Assembly (NCBI RefSeq): GCF_965199065.1
Contig: NZ_CBDAQN010000003.1
Coordinates: 310,001 to 374,000, forward strand
Direction: 5' to 3'
Source: Acidisoma sp965199065
GTDB lineage: Bacteria > Pseudomonadota > Alphaproteobacteria > Acetobacterales > Acetobacteraceae
Length of the DNA stretch: 64,000 nucleotides
The translations under genes were made by a program, and so were the position numbers. Of the stretch, positions 17,642 to 26,487 are shown one piece after another; position 1 is the stretch's first letter, and each line of letters begins with the position of its first letter. The notes under the pieces were generated by a model. The model did not search any database. It had not been told where the DNA came from and worked only from the letters and a program-made list of their open reading frames with translations.

Positions 17642-19138
17642 ATGACGGTTGCGATCGAGATGGGGCGGACGACTGCGGGTGCCCCAGCCACTCTCGACCT
17701 CGAGGAGCTGCTGGCGACCCGACTGCTCGTGCAAGGCAATTCCGGCTCGGGCAAGTCACACCTCCTCCGCCGCCTGCTGGAGCAGAGCGCACCCTGGGTG
17801 CAGCAGGCGGTCATCGACCCCGAAGGCGACTTCGTCACGCTCGGCGAGCGCTTCGGCCATCTCGTGATCGATGCCGAGGCGCAGTCGGAGCACGGGCTGC
17901 AACTTGCCGGAGAGCGCGCCCGCATCCACCGCGTCTCGACCGTTCTCAACCTGGAAGGGCTGGATGCCGAGGCGCAGATGCGCCACGCCGCCGCCTTCCT
18001 CGGCGGGCTGTTCGAGGTTGGGCGCGACCATTGGTACCCTATGCTGGTGGTGGTGGACGAGGCGCAGCTTTTTGCCCCTGCGGTCGCGGGCGAGGTTTCC
18101 GACGAGGCGCGCAAGCTTTCGCTGGGGGCGATGACCAACCTGATGTGCCGGGGCCGCAAGCGGGGTCTGGCCGGCGTCATCGCGACGCAGCGGCTCGCCA
18201 AGCTCGCCAAGAACGTGGCCGCCGAGGCGTCCAACTTTTTGATGGGCCGGACCTTCCTCGACATCGACATGGCGCGCGCCGCCGACCTGCTCGGCATGGA
18301 GCGGCGGCAGGCGGAAGCGTTCCGGGACCTCGAACGCGGCCATTTCATCGCCCTGGGGCCGGCGCTATCGCGGCGGCCGCTCGGCCTGACCATCGGCGGC
18401 ACGGAGACGGAGGCGCGAAACCCGACGCCCCGCCTGATGCCGATGCCGGGCGCGGCGCTGGAGGATGCGCGGGCCGTCATTCTCGCCGCGGCGCCGCCCG
18501 AGGCCCAACGCCCGGTCCGCCGCCCGCCCGCACCACCTTCGCCCGATCTGCTCAGCCAGCTCATGGCAGCGAAACCTGTCGCCGAACTCCGGCCCGAGAC
18601 CGCCGCGGAGCCGCAGAGCCCGGCGTTGCTGGCCGAGCGCCGCGCCCGGCTGGACGGCATTCTGCAGGAGATCCTGGCCGATCCGGAGGCCGGCTTCCGG
18701 GCCATCGGCGTGCTCTACCAGGACTTTCTCGTCCGTTGCCGGATCGGCGGCCTTGGAGCCTCGGCGCCCGATCTTCAGGCGTTTCGGCGCATGCTGACCC
18801 ACGCGCGGGCCGGCGTCGGCGCGGAGGCGTCCGAGGATGCGTCGTGGCAGGAGGTCGCGGCGCGGGGTGCGGCGCTGCCGGAGGATATGCAGGGCATCTT
18901 CCTGATGCTCGCGCGCGCGGCGCGAGACGGCCGGCCCTGCCCCAGCGACGGCATACTTGCCCGCGCCTACGGCACGCGCTCGCTCGGCCGGGCGCGCCGG
19001 CTGCTCGCCTACATGGAGGAGCAGGGCCTCATCGTGTGCCAGACTGACGGCGCGGGCCGCCGCATCGTGACCCTCGTGGAACTCGCCTGGGCGACGGCGC
19101 CCGGCCACCCCGGCGCGGACGAGGCTCTGGCGAGCTGA
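17642..19138 (+). CDS. HerA/DUF87-like ATPase
   Basis: The 498-residue protein starts at ATG 17642, 16 bases after the flavoprotein. It has Walker A QGNSGSGKSHLLRR at about residue 32, an aspartate-rich strand IDPEGDF, Walker B MLVVVDEAQLF at about 135, and a CRGRKRGLAGVIATQRL sensor region, as in HerA/FtsK-type ATPases. After about residue 270 comes a proline-rich linker and a C-terminal helical domain of about 170 residues. HerA proteins pump or thread DNA. No NurA nuclease or other partner gene is adjacent, so this looks like the stand-alone type common in alphaproteobacteria, with unknown function. Confidence 0.87.
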   Translation: MTVAIEMGRTTAGAPATLDLEELLATRLLVQGNSGSGKSHLLRRLLEQSAPWVQQAVIDPEGDFVTLGERFGHLVIDAEAQSEHGLQLAGERARIHRVSTVLNLEGLDAEAQMRHAAAFLGGLFEVGRDHWYPMLVVVDEAQLFAPAVAGEVSDEARKLSLGAMTNLMCRGRKRGLAGVIATQRLAKLAKNVAAEASNFLMGRTFLDIDMARAADLLGMERRQAEAFRDLERGHFIALGPALSRRPLGLTIGGTETEARNPTPRLMPMPGAALEDARAVILAAAPPEAQRPVRRPPAPPSPDLLSQLMAAKPVAELRPETAAEPQSPALLAERRARLDGILQEILADPEAGFRAIGVLYQDFLVRCRIGGLGASAPDLQAFRRMLTHARAGVGAEASEDASWQEVAARGAALPEDMQGIFLMLARAARDGRPCPSDGILARAYGTRSLGRARRLLAYMEEQGLIVCQTDGAGRRIVTLVELAWATAPGHPGADEALAS

Positions 19139-19149
19139 CGACGTCCGCC

Positions 19150-20517
19150 CTAAAGGGGAAGACGGATCGTGGCCCGCAAGCCGCCGAGCGGGCTTTCCGA
19201 CAGTACGATGTCGCCGCCATGGGCGCGCACGATGTCCCGCGCGATCGTCAAACCAAGCCCCGAGCCGCCAGGGTGCGCCCCGCTCTCGAACGGGCGGAAC
19301 ACACTCTCCATCCGGTTCCGCGGAATGCCGGGCCCATCGTCATCGACCGTCACCTCGACCGTCTGCTCGCCGCGGAAACCGATGCCGACCGCCACATGCG
19401 CCGCATGGCGGCGGGCATTGTCGACGAGGTTGGTGATCGCCCGCCGCATCGCATCCGCCCGCAGCGGCAGCACGAGATCCGGCGCGCCGTGCAGCGTGAT
19501 CATGGCGCCTGAGCGCCGGGCGGCAGCCACCACCTCCTCGAGCGTCGCGGAGAGGTTGGTCAGCACCGTCTTCTCCTCGCCCTCGCCGCGCGCGAAGGCC
19601 AGGTAGCCGCCGATCATCCGCTCCATCTCCTCGACATCCGCCGTCATGTCGGCGACGTCGGGCGCGAGTTCCGGCGTCTGCGGCAGCATCGCCAGCGTCA
19701 GCCGCAGGCGGGTCAGCGGCGTGCGAAGGTCGTGCGAGACCCCCGCCAGCATGTCCGTGCGTTGCGACAGGAATCGCAGGATGCGCTCCTGCATGCGGTT
19801 GAAGGCGATGGCGGCACGCCGAACCTCGCGCGCGCCCTCGGGCTTGATCGGCCCCCGGTCGCGCCCCATGCCGAAGCCTTCGGCCGCGCGCGCCAGCCGG
19901 TGGATGCCTCGCACCTGGATCCGCAGAAAGAGGCTCGCAACCACGATCAGCAGGATCGACGTGCCGCCGACCCAACTCGCGAAGATATAGAGCGACCCTG
20001 CCCAGACACGCTTGCGCGGGATGTCGACGTTCACGACGCCGTTGTGCAGCTGGATGCTCACCAGCACGTAGTCGGGGCTGGCCAGCCAATTCATCGTGAA
20101 GGGCAGGCTCACATGCTCGCGCAGAGCCTTGGCGAGATCGTCGTCCATAGGTCCGAGGAGGTTGACCTCCCTGATCGGCACCAGCCTCGCGCCGGGGTTG
20201 AAGGTCATCCGCAGATCGAACTGCTGCCGCACCTCGTCGATGATCTGCCACTGCATGGATGCGTCGGGGCTGCGGTCGATCTGATCGAGGCTGAAGGCAA
20301 TCTCGCCGCCGATGCTGTAGGCGAAGCGGCGCGAGATGATGCCGAGATGGCTGCCGTAGAAAACCTGGAGCATCACCGCCTCCAGCAACAGCACCGGCAG
20401 CAGGATGATGAGCAGGCTGCGGGCGAACAGCCCACGCGGCAGGAACTTCCGCAGGGCGCGCTCGGGCCCGCCGGTGATCCTCCGGCGGATCGGCGCCATC
20501 CGTTCGCGTGCGCTCAT
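19150..20517 (-). CDS. EnvZ-type sensor histidine kinase
   Basis: The 455-residue kinase has transmembrane helices at about 31-54 and 171-198 with a 115-residue periplasmic sensor region between them, then a HAMP segment and a DHp domain with GVSHDLRTPLTRL (phospho-acceptor His262). The catalytic domain has the N box (ITNLVDNARRHA), G1 (VDDDGPGIP) and G2 (GGSGLGLTIARD). It is expected to phosphorylate the OmpR-type regulator encoded immediately upstream, whose stop overlaps its start by ATGA. The signal is unknown. The layout resembles EnvZ/OmpR. Confidence 0.94.
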   Translation of the reverse strand: MSARERMAPIRRRITGGPERALRKFLPRGLFARSLLIILLPVLLLEAVMLQVFYGSHLGIISRRFAYSIGGEIAFSLDQIDRSPDASMQWQIIDEVRQQFDLRMTFNPGARLVPIREVNLLGPMDDDLAKALREHVSLPFTMNWLASPDYVLVSIQLHNGVVNVDIPRKRVWAGSLYIFASWVGGTSILLIVVASLFLRIQVRGIHRLARAAEGFGMGRDRGPIKPEGAREVRRAAIAFNRMQERILRFLSQRTDMLAGVSHDLRTPLTRLRLTLAMLPQTPELAPDVADMTADVEEMERMIGGYLAFARGEGEEKTVLTNLSATLEEVVAAARRSGAMITLHGAPDLVLPLRADAMRRAITNLVDNARRHAAHVAVGIGFRGEQTVEVTVDDDGPGIPRNRMESVFRPFESGAHPGGSGLGLTIARDIVRAHGGDIVLSESPLGGLRATIRLPL

Positions 20518-21251
20518 ATCCCCGGCTTGAGCACGTAACCCCGCCCGCGCACCGTGTGGAGAAAGCGCGGCTCCCGGCTGTCCCGCTCGATCTTGCGCCT
20601 CAGGCGCGTCACCTGCACGTCGATCGCGCGCTCGCCCGGCTCTTCCATCCCGAGAGCCTCGGCGATCTCCTCCCGCGACAGGATCTCGTTCGGCTTGCGG
20701 GCCAGCGCCGTCAGCAATGCGACCTCGCCGCCCGTCAGCCGGATGGGGCCGCCGGCATTGCGCAGTTCGCCGCGCGCGGGGTCGAATTCCGCCTCGCCCA
20801 GCCGCACTGGGCCGATATCGACCGGCGCGGTCACCAGCACGTTGCCCATCCGGCGCAGCAATGCGCGTGCCCGCAGCACAAGCTCGTATGGGTCGAAGGG
20901 CTTGCCGAGATAATCGTCCGCGCCCGCCTCGAAGCCGGCGATCCGATCCTCCGGCGCGCCCCGGGCGGTCAGCAGCAGCACCGGCAGGTCGGCGTCGCCG
21001 TTGCGCCGCAGATCGTCGACGAAGTCGAGCCCCGTCTCGCCTGGCATGGTCACGTCCAGGATCATGAGGTCGGGCCTCACCGAACGCAGGCAGGCCCGCG
21101 CATCGGCCGCATCCGCCGCCGCCGTTACCCGGAACCCGTGGTCGCTGAGATAGCGCACCAGCAGCCGGCGCAGCCGCTCGTCATCGTCCACGACCAGGAT
21201 ATGCGCGTTGACGGTCGTGTCGACAGGGCCCGCTGCGCTCATGATGGTCAC
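20514..21251 (-). CDS. OmpR-family response regulator (PetR-like)
   Basis: The 245-residue protein has a receiver domain with acidic DDDE, phospho-acceptor Asp66 in LMILDVTMPGE, and Lys in DYLGKPFDPYE, followed by a winged-helix DNA-binding domain with ERAIDVQVTRLRRKIE and a VRGRGYVLKP wing. The GTG start at 21251 overlaps the MarR stop as GTGA; an ATG three codons further in is also possible. Overlaps at both ends indicate a coupled MarR-regulator-kinase operon. The MarR plus OmpR pair matches petP-petR of Rhodobacter by order; that parallel is inferred. Targets are unknown. Confidence 0.94.
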   Translation of the reverse strand: MTIMSAAGPVDTTVNAHILVVDDDERLRRLLVRYLSDHGFRVTAAADAADARACLRSVRPDLMILDVTMPGETGLDFVDDLRRNGDADLPVLLLTARGAPEDRIAGFEAGADDYLGKPFDPYELVLRARALLRRMGNVLVTAPVDIGPVRLGEAEFDPARGELRNAGGPIRLTGGEVALLTALARKPNEILSREEIAEALGMEEPGERAIDVQVTRLRRKIERDSREPRFLHTVRGRGYVLKPGI

Positions 21252-21790
21252 GCCGACCGGGCACGCGGCTCCCGCGCCGCCGCTTCCATCGCCGTGAGAT
21301 GCGACTGCCCCGCCTCATCCGTCAGCGCCCGCAGGACCCGGCGAAACCCTTCGACCGCCGGTCCGCCAGCCTCGCGATAGGCGCGCAGCAGCACGTCCCG
21401 CTGCCGCTCGAACAGCCGGCGTTCCAGCGCGACGCCTTTCGGCGCAAGGCTGAGCAGACGCTGGCGGCGGTCTGCCCGCCCAGGCGCCGTGATCACGTAG
21501 CCCTCCTCCACCAGCGTCGTCAGTACGCGCGACAGGCTCTGCTTGGTAATGCCGAGGATCCCCAGAAGGTCGCTGACGGTTATGCCCGGCAACCGTCCGA
21601 TGAAGTGCAGCGCCCGGTGATGAGCGCGGCCAAGCTCCAGACCCTCAAGCACTTCATCGGCCGCGTGAGTGAAATCCCGGTAGGCGAAGAATAGCATATC
21701 CTGAGCGAGCCGGATCTCCTCTTCGCGCAGAAAGAGCAGGCCAGAGCCCGCGCTGGAGGGAGACGGCGTGCTAGGGGGCATAGCTGACAT
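21248..21790 (-). CDS. MarR-family transcription regulator (PetP-like)
   Basis: The 180-residue protein has a winged-helix domain: VSDLLGILGITKQSLSRVLTTL is the recognition region, and GYVITAPGRADRRQRLLSL is the beta-wing. N- and C-terminal helices would form the dimer. MarR proteins usually bind palindromes near their own promoter and respond to small ligands. It is the first gene of the regulator-kinase operon and is divergent from ilvE, with a 92-base shared control region containing CTGC-N8-GCAG (21793-21808). Gene order resembles petP-petR. Confidence 0.92.
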   Translation of the reverse strand: MSAMPPSTPSPSSAGSGLLFLREEEIRLAQDMLFFAYRDFTHAADEVLEGLELGRAHHRALHFIGRLPGITVSDLLGILGITKQSLSRVLTTLVEEGYVITAPGRADRRQRLLSLAPKGVALERRLFERQRDVLLRAYREAGGPAVEGFRRVLRALTDEAGQSHLTAMEAAAREPRARSA

Positions 21791-21792
21791 AC

Positions 21793-21808
21793 CTGCATAT
21801 TAAGGCAG
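21793..21808. promoter_or_regulatory. Possible MarR operator palindrome
   Basis: CTGC and GCAG flank an 8-base AT-rich centre just upstream of the MarR start and before the ilvE promoter. Its length and position fit an autoregulatory MarR site, but the arms are short and could occur by chance. Confidence 0.25.
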
Positions 21809-21813
21809 CTTCA

Positions 21814-21843
21814 TTGACTTAACAAGCAAGCGGGGCATAGGCT
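21814..21843 (+). promoter_or_regulatory. Probable ilvE promoter
   Basis: TTGACT (21814-21819) and TAGGCT (21838-21843) are separated by 18 bases and lie about 40 bases before the ilvE start, in the short gap shared with the divergent MarR operon. This is a good sigma-70 match for a GC-rich genome. Confidence 0.55.
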
Positions 21844-21882
21844 GAGGCCATCCCACGCAACATTATTTCGGAAACAACCCCT

Positions 21883-22782
21883 ATGGCGCTTGTTCCTTTC
21901 GATGACCGTGACGGCATGATCTGGTGGAACGGCCAGCTCCGGCCCTGGCGGGACGCCAAGCTGCACGTCCTGAGCCACGGGCTTCATTACGGCAGCGCCG
22001 TTTTCGAGGGCGAACGCGCCTACAGTGGCAACATCTTCAAGCTGCGTGAGCATAGCGAGCGGCTGAAGCGCTCTGCCGAACTGCTCGGGTACACGGTTCC
22101 TTGGTCGCTCGAGGCGATCGACGAGGCCTGCCGTTCCACCCTCGCCGCCAACAACCTGACCGACGCCTACGTGCGGCCGATCGCATGGCGCGGCTCGGAG
22201 CAGCTGGCCGTGTCGGCCAAGCTGACCTCGATCAACCTCGCGGTGGCCGTCTGGGCCTGGCCCAATCTGTTCGGGGCGAACCGCATGCAGGGCGTCCGGC
22301 TAGGCCACGCTACATGGAAGCGTCCGCATCCCGAGACGGCGCCGACCGCCTCGAAGGCCGCGGGGCTTTACATGATCGGGACGATGTCGAAGCATCAGGC
22401 CGAGGATCAGGGGTTCGACGACGCACTGATGCTCGACTGGCGCGGCCATGTTTCCGAGGCGACCGGCGCCAACATCTTTTTCGTCATCGACGGGGAACTG
22501 CATACGCCGACGCCCGATTGTTTCCTGGACGGCATTACCCGCCGGACCGTGATGGCCCTCGCCCGCCGCCACCAGATCAAGGTGGTGGAGCGCACGATCA
22601 TGCCGGATGAGATGGCTGGCGCCAGCGAAGTGTTCCTTGCGGGCACCGCGGCCGAGGTTACGCCGGTGCGGCAGATCGGCGAACTGCACTTCACGCCCGG
22701 ACCGATCACCGAACGGCTTTTGCACGAATACGAAGCGCTCGTTCAGATGCCGCCGGATAAAGTTTCGGCGATGGCGGCGTGA
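21883..22782 (+). CDS. ilvE: Branched-chain amino acid aminotransferase
   Basis: The 299-residue class IV aminotransferase uses pyridoxal phosphate to make leucine, isoleucine and valine from their 2-oxo acids. It has the N-terminal LSHGLHYGSAVFEGERAY, the Schiff-base Lys158 in TASKAAGLY, SEATGANIFFV and a GTAAEVTPV phosphate-binding region near the end. Length fits the family. It has its own promoter, and a GC hairpin follows. D-amino acid transaminases share this fold, but the context and N-terminal motif favour ilvE. Confidence 0.93.
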   Translation: MALVPFDDRDGMIWWNGQLRPWRDAKLHVLSHGLHYGSAVFEGERAYSGNIFKLREHSERLKRSAELLGYTVPWSLEAIDEACRSTLAANNLTDAYVRPIAWRGSEQLAVSAKLTSINLAVAVWAWPNLFGANRMQGVRLGHATWKRPHPETAPTASKAAGLYMIGTMSKHQAEDQGFDDALMLDWRGHVSEATGANIFFVIDGELHTPTPDCFLDGITRRTVMALARRHQIKVVERTIMPDEMAGASEVFLAGTAAEVTPVRQIGELHFTPGPITERLLHEYEALVQMPPDKVSAMAA

Positions 22783-22793
22783 ATACAAGGAAA

Positions 22794-22814
22794 GGGCGCC
22801 CAACAGCGGCGCCC
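22794..22814 (+). terminator. GC-rich hairpin after ilvE
   Basis: GGGCGCC (22794-22800) and GGCGCCC (22808-22814) pair perfectly around a 7-base loop, 12 bases after the ilvE stop. There is no clear U-run, so it may be a weak terminator or a mRNA 3' stabiliser. It also lies downstream of the convergent small gene. Confidence 0.45.
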
Positions 22815-22855
22815 CTCCCGTTATCGATATAGCATAGCGTTGTCAGATCAAGCCT

Positions 22856-23185
22856 TCACTCGGCGGTTGCGCTCTCGGCAGCACTGGTAAGAGCTTCCCC
22901 AAGCGCCTGAATCTTGCTGGCGTTCTTGCTTTCGGTCTTCTTGCTGATGGTGACCGTCTCTTTGCCGAGCTTCACCACGAGCTTGCGGATAGCCTCGCCA
23001 TCAAGCTCCTTCGCGTGAAGGTGCTTTTTCAAGTTCTCCAGGTCTTTGACGATCGTCTTTGCACCTGGGTCTTCGACCTTCTCGAGCGTCGCTTCCCAGC
23101 CTTCGATATTCTTGACGGCGGCGCTGATGCTCATGCTCTTCACGCCCTCCTTGATATGCTTAATCGTCGCGTCGAACTGCGGCAT
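22856..23185 (-). CDS. Small Lys/Glu-rich helical protein, unknown
   Basis: The 109-residue protein starts at ATG 23185 after AGAGGAA. It is rich in Lys, Glu and Ala, with no signal peptide, Cys or aromatic cluster, and is predicted largely helical (IKHIKEGVKSMSI, DLENLKKHLHAKEL, KLVVKLGKETVTISKK). Its strong ribosome-binding site and intact frame support a real gene. The composition recalls small basic proteins or toxin-like partners, but no family is recognised. It stands alone between ilvE and the deaminase gene. Confidence 0.65.
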   Translation of the reverse strand: MPQFDATIKHIKEGVKSMSISAAVKNIEGWEATLEKVEDPGAKTIVKDLENLKKHLHAKELDGEAIRKLVVKLGKETVTISKKTESKNASKIQALGEALTSAAESATAE

Positions 23186-23371
23186 ACTCTGTTCCTCTCC
23201 GTTTCGAAATCCGCTTGCGCTTGAGGCCTCATCACCCGGCCCGGCAACCGATAGCTCGTGCGCGGCCAGTTGGTTTGCAAGGGCGCGAGATGGACGCTCG
23301 CAACTTCGAGAATTGATGAACCGAGCACAAAAACGACAGCGGATCGACGGACCTTAGCCGCTCGTGCATCG

Positions 23372-23854
23372 TCAATATTGCACCTTGTCCTCTTTCGCCT
23401 GGTATTTTTTCCAGACCTCCACCGCCTCTGCCCGCATGATCTGCTTGATCGCGATGGCGCGCTCACCCGCCGGTTTGCGGATCTCGTCATAGATCATGCT
23501 GTCGTCGAAATTGCCGTAATGCAGCGCGTCCTCGACCTGAGAGGCATAGAACACAGTGGCGATGCCCGCCCAATAACAGGCCGCCATACACATCGGGCAA
23601 GGTTCCGCACTGGTATAGAGAACGGCCGCGTGAAGCTTGAAACTGCCCTGAGCCCTGCAGGCGCTCCGGATCGCCGCAATCTCCGCGTGCCACGTCGGGT
23701 CGTTCTCGGCCACCACGCGATTGGCACCCTCGCCGATGATCACGCCGTTTTGGACGATGACGCAGCCAAAGGCGCCGCCCGCCCCCTCGCTGATCGACGT
23801 AGCCTCAGACAAGGCTATGGCACGCGTCATGAACCGCCGGTCATCGTCTATCAT
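23372..23854 (-). CDS. Nucleoside/guanine deaminase (cytidine-deaminase fold)
   Basis: The 160-residue zinc enzyme has the motif HAEIAAI (zinc His and catalytic Glu) and SAEPCPMCMAACYWAG (two zinc Cys). The SMIYDEIRKP stretch near the C-terminus resembles Bacillus GuaD, which deaminates guanine to xanthine, so a guanine deaminase role is more likely than tRNA adenosine deamination. It acts in the cytoplasm. It is flanked by unrelated genes. Confidence 0.88.
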   Translation of the reverse strand: MIDDDRRFMTRAIALSEATSISEGAGGAFGCVIVQNGVIIGEGANRVVAENDPTWHAEIAAIRSACRAQGSFKLHAAVLYTSAEPCPMCMAACYWAGIATVFYASQVEDALHYGNFDDSMIYDEIRKPAGERAIAIKQIMRAEAVEVWKKYQAKEDKVQY

Positions 23855-23924
23855 GCCGTCCCCGTTCTCGCTAGCTCGACGGCATCATGACCGCAGGAAC
23901 GGGCTCTGGATGCAAGGGCCGGCG

Positions 23925-24908
23925 CTACTCGCCTGGCGGACGCTCGCGTGCGGTCGCGGGCACCCCGGCTGTAGGCGTTCCTTGCGGCTGAACTGCCGCC
24001 GGCCCACGCATCCGGTCCCAGAACCGGCGACGCCCTTTCCCGACCTGACTGCCGTGCCTGAACGCGTAGACCTTGGTGAATTCGGCACCCAGCAGGAAAA
24101 TCTGCGCCGAGTAATAGACCCAGAGAAGCAGCACCACCAAGGCGCTGGCCGCGCCATACGAGGAGGCAACGCGGCTGCTGCCGACGTAAATCGCGATCGC
24201 CGTCTTGCCCACGGTGTAGAGCAGCGCCGTGAATATCGAGCCGATCAGCACGTCCCGCCATTCCAGCTTTTTGTCGGGCAGGACCTTGTACACCGTCCCG
24301 AACAGGATCGTCGTCAGCGCAAAAGACAGCGCGAGGTTGACGTATCGCAGCATCGAGCTCGCGCCCGGTACGACCTGATCGACCCGGTGCCACGCGGCCG
24401 TCAAAGCCGCGCTGATCGCCAGGGACACAAGCAGCAGGAAGCCCATCGTCGCCACGAGCCCGAGACTTTGGGCGCGAGCCTTGATCAGGCGCGTGACAGT
24501 CCCGTGCGGGGATTCCTCCGCCTTCCAGATGATGTTGAGAGAACTCTGCAACTCGCCGAATACGCCGCTCGCGGTCAGGAGCAGCATGACGACGGAGAAG
24601 ACGGTGGCGATAATGCCGGATCGTTTGTTGGCAGCGCTCTGGATCATGGACTGCACAAGACCGGCGGCATCCGACCCGACCATGCCCTGCAGTTTCTTGA
24701 AGATCACACCTCGGGCAGCATCGTCGCCGAAGACGAAGCCCGCGATGGCGATGACCACCACGAGGATCGGAGCCAGCGAGAAGATGGTAAAGTAGGCGAT
24801 CGCCGCACCGCGGCTGAGGCAGTTGTCCTCCATGAAGCCGTTGAAGGTGTCCTTGGCCATCTGCCAGGCCGCGAAGTTCCTGATCCTGTCCAAGGCTGGA
24901 AATGCCAT
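23925..24908 (-). CDS. YihY/BrkB family inner-membrane protein
   Basis: From ATG 24908 the protein has 327 residues. Six hydrophobic helices follow a short amphipathic N-terminus. The family signature LSRGAAIAYFTIFSLAPILVV is present, as are YVNLALSFALTTILFG and YGAASALVVLLLWVYYSAQI in the second half. The function of the YihY/BrkB group is unsettled. The C-terminal 45 residues are proline- and arginine-rich and probably cytoplasmic. A TTG at 24926 also has a good GGAGG ahead of it, so the start is ambiguous by six codons. Confidence 0.9.
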   Translation of the reverse strand: MAFPALDRIRNFAAWQMAKDTFNGFMEDNCLSRGAAIAYFTIFSLAPILVVVIAIAGFVFGDDAARGVIFKKLQGMVGSDAAGLVQSMIQSAANKRSGIIATVFSVVMLLLTASGVFGELQSSLNIIWKAEESPHGTVTRLIKARAQSLGLVATMGFLLLVSLAISAALTAAWHRVDQVVPGASSMLRYVNLALSFALTTILFGTVYKVLPDKKLEWRDVLIGSIFTALLYTVGKTAIAIYVGSSRVASSYGAASALVVLLLWVYYSAQIFLLGAEFTKVYAFRHGSQVGKGRRRFWDRMRGPAAVQPQGTPTAGVPATARERPPGE

Positions 24909-25084
24909 GGGCCTCAACCCTCCCAAAGCAACCTCCGGTCCTGTGGGCTAGGCTGGTCGGACGAATTGCAAGCTTCAGCTCGTGACGCGTCGCACCGAGA
25001 TGAGGCGGATCACTAAAGGATCAAGACTAGCAGGGACGTGATGGCGCAGACCAACCATCATGTCCCCGCCGTCTCTCTCGCCCG

Positions 25085-25669
25085 TCAGCTGTCGGAGGCG
25101 TGGCGCGATGGCCGCGGCAGGATGTAGCGCACGCGGACAACATGCGGCTGCGGTGCGACGGTGACCGGTGCCGCCGGCACCGGCACAGCAGCAGGCAACG
25201 CATTGGCCGGTGCCCCGAGGCTTGGCGGCGCGTTGCCGCAGTCACCCGAAGTATGAGACACAACCTGCGGTGCCTGACCGTTGCCCGTCGCGGTGATCTC
25301 GACGCTTTGGAAGCAGGCGCCACCGGGCGGAAGCTGGCCGAACGCTGTCGGCACCATCGCCCCTGGCCGACCCATTGAGCCCGCGGTCATCGCATCCATG
25401 GCGTTCATCATTGCCGCCGCCTGCTGATCCATCTCCGCCGAAATCTGGGCAAGCGCCGCAAACGGGTCAGTTGCATCGACGGGCGCGGCCGGCAGAAGGT
25501 TTACCTGAGGCGCTCCGTCGCCCGAATATTCGATCTCTTCGATGCCGCCGCCGGGCAGTTGCACGGCCATCGTCTTCACATCAGGAGTTCCGGCAACGGC
25601 AAAGCCCGCGTATCCGGCGACAGCGACGGAAGCCAGGCCAGCCAACAAAAGAGGCTTCATAGCTTTCAT
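25085..25669 (-). CDS. Small exported protein, unknown
   Basis: The 194-residue protein starts at ATG 25669 (GGAG 6 bases upstream); a second ATG three codons later also fits. Residues 1-26 form a signal peptide (LLLAGLASVAVAGYAGFAVAG). The mature region has MAVQLPGGGIEEIEYSGD, a Met/Ala-rich helix around residues 75-100, a pair of Cys (ACFQSVEITA and SGDCGNAPP) that could form a disulfide, and a proline/valine-rich end. No family is recognised. It follows another exported protein gene on the same strand. Confidence 0.7.
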   Translation of the reverse strand: MKAMKPLLLAGLASVAVAGYAGFAVAGTPDVKTMAVQLPGGGIEEIEYSGDGAPQVNLLPAAPVDATDPFAALAQISAEMDQQAAAMMNAMDAMTAGSMGRPGAMVPTAFGQLPPGGACFQSVEITATGNGQAPQVVSHTSGDCGNAPPSLGAPANALPAAVPVPAAPVTVAPQPHVVRVRYILPRPSRHASDS

Positions 25670-25761
25670 AAGGGTCTCCGCTGAAATTGACGCTGTATCG
25701 AGATAAGGAGTCCCGGTTTTCGGATGAAATACGGATTTCGTAAAAATCTGTTCACTTTGCG

Positions 25762-26454
25762 TCAGCAGGACAGGTCGGGGATCGCCTTCGTCAGGTTGGG
25801 GAAGGTCAGCCCCAACTCCCTCAAGGCCGAGCTGTCGTCCGAATAGCGACGGCGCGTCGTCATGGTGCCCGTCGGATAGAAGATCATCCGCCGGCGATTG
25901 AGGTGATAGAGCGAGACCCTGTAGCGATGCGGCGCCACGTGCGGCTCGTTGCCCCAGATGAAGTTCCACACGGCGAGGCCATAGCCCCGCCTTGGGCTGA
26001 GTTGGCCGACATAAATTCCGCCCTCCGCCAGAGTATCGATCGTCTTGGGCGTCCATAGGCTGAGCTTGCCACGCTCGGACCCGAAGACGATCGCCTCGTA
26101 GGCGCAATCGGAACCGCCGGTGGCCGCCGCCACGGCAAGAACGGCGCGTGACGTAGGGTCGGGGCCTGGCAGAAGCGCGTAATGCACCGTCGGGTTCAGG
26201 GTGCCATCGGCGCCCTGCGAGATGCGGAAATACTCCGACTGCGTGCCGCCCACGGTGGCGTTGAGCAATACCCGGCCCCGGGCATTGGCCAGAACCACGG
26301 CAGGCAGAGAGCCCACGGCCTTGATCGTGCGGATGGTCACCATCCCGATGCCTGGAAACTCGGCCTGCCCGTGCTCCGCCTGCGCCGCAACCGTGCCCAA
26401 GCAAAGAGCCGCCACCAGGCTGGCCATGATCGCACCGCGCCGGAACCGAACCAT
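25762..26454 (-). CDS. Exported protein of unknown function
   Basis: From ATG 26454 the protein has 230 residues with a signal peptide (AIMASLVAALCLGTVAAQAE). The mature region looks beta-rich, with LPAVVLANARGRVLLNATVGG and YGLAVWNFIWGNEPHV, and ends in Cys (DLSC). It begins 33 bases after the argB stop on the same strand, so it is probably part of the argB transcript, together with the exported protein gene downstream. No family is recognised. Confidence 0.7.
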   Translation of the reverse strand: MVRFRRGAIMASLVAALCLGTVAAQAEHGQAEFPGIGMVTIRTIKAVGSLPAVVLANARGRVLLNATVGGTQSEYFRISQGADGTLNPTVHYALLPGPDPTSRAVLAVAAATGGSDCAYEAIVFGSERGKLSLWTPKTIDTLAEGGIYVGQLSPRRGYGLAVWNFIWGNEPHVAPHRYRVSLYHLNRRRMIFYPTGTMTTRRRYSDDSSALRELGLTFPNLTKAIPDLSC

Positions 26455-26487
26455 TATCGTAGTGTCCCTCAATGCCGTGTTGACGTG

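Noticed and set aside
17642..19138. HerA-like ATPase as part of a defence island
   Set aside because: No NurA, Sir2, nuclease or other defence gene is adjacent, and the neighbours are housekeeping genes.
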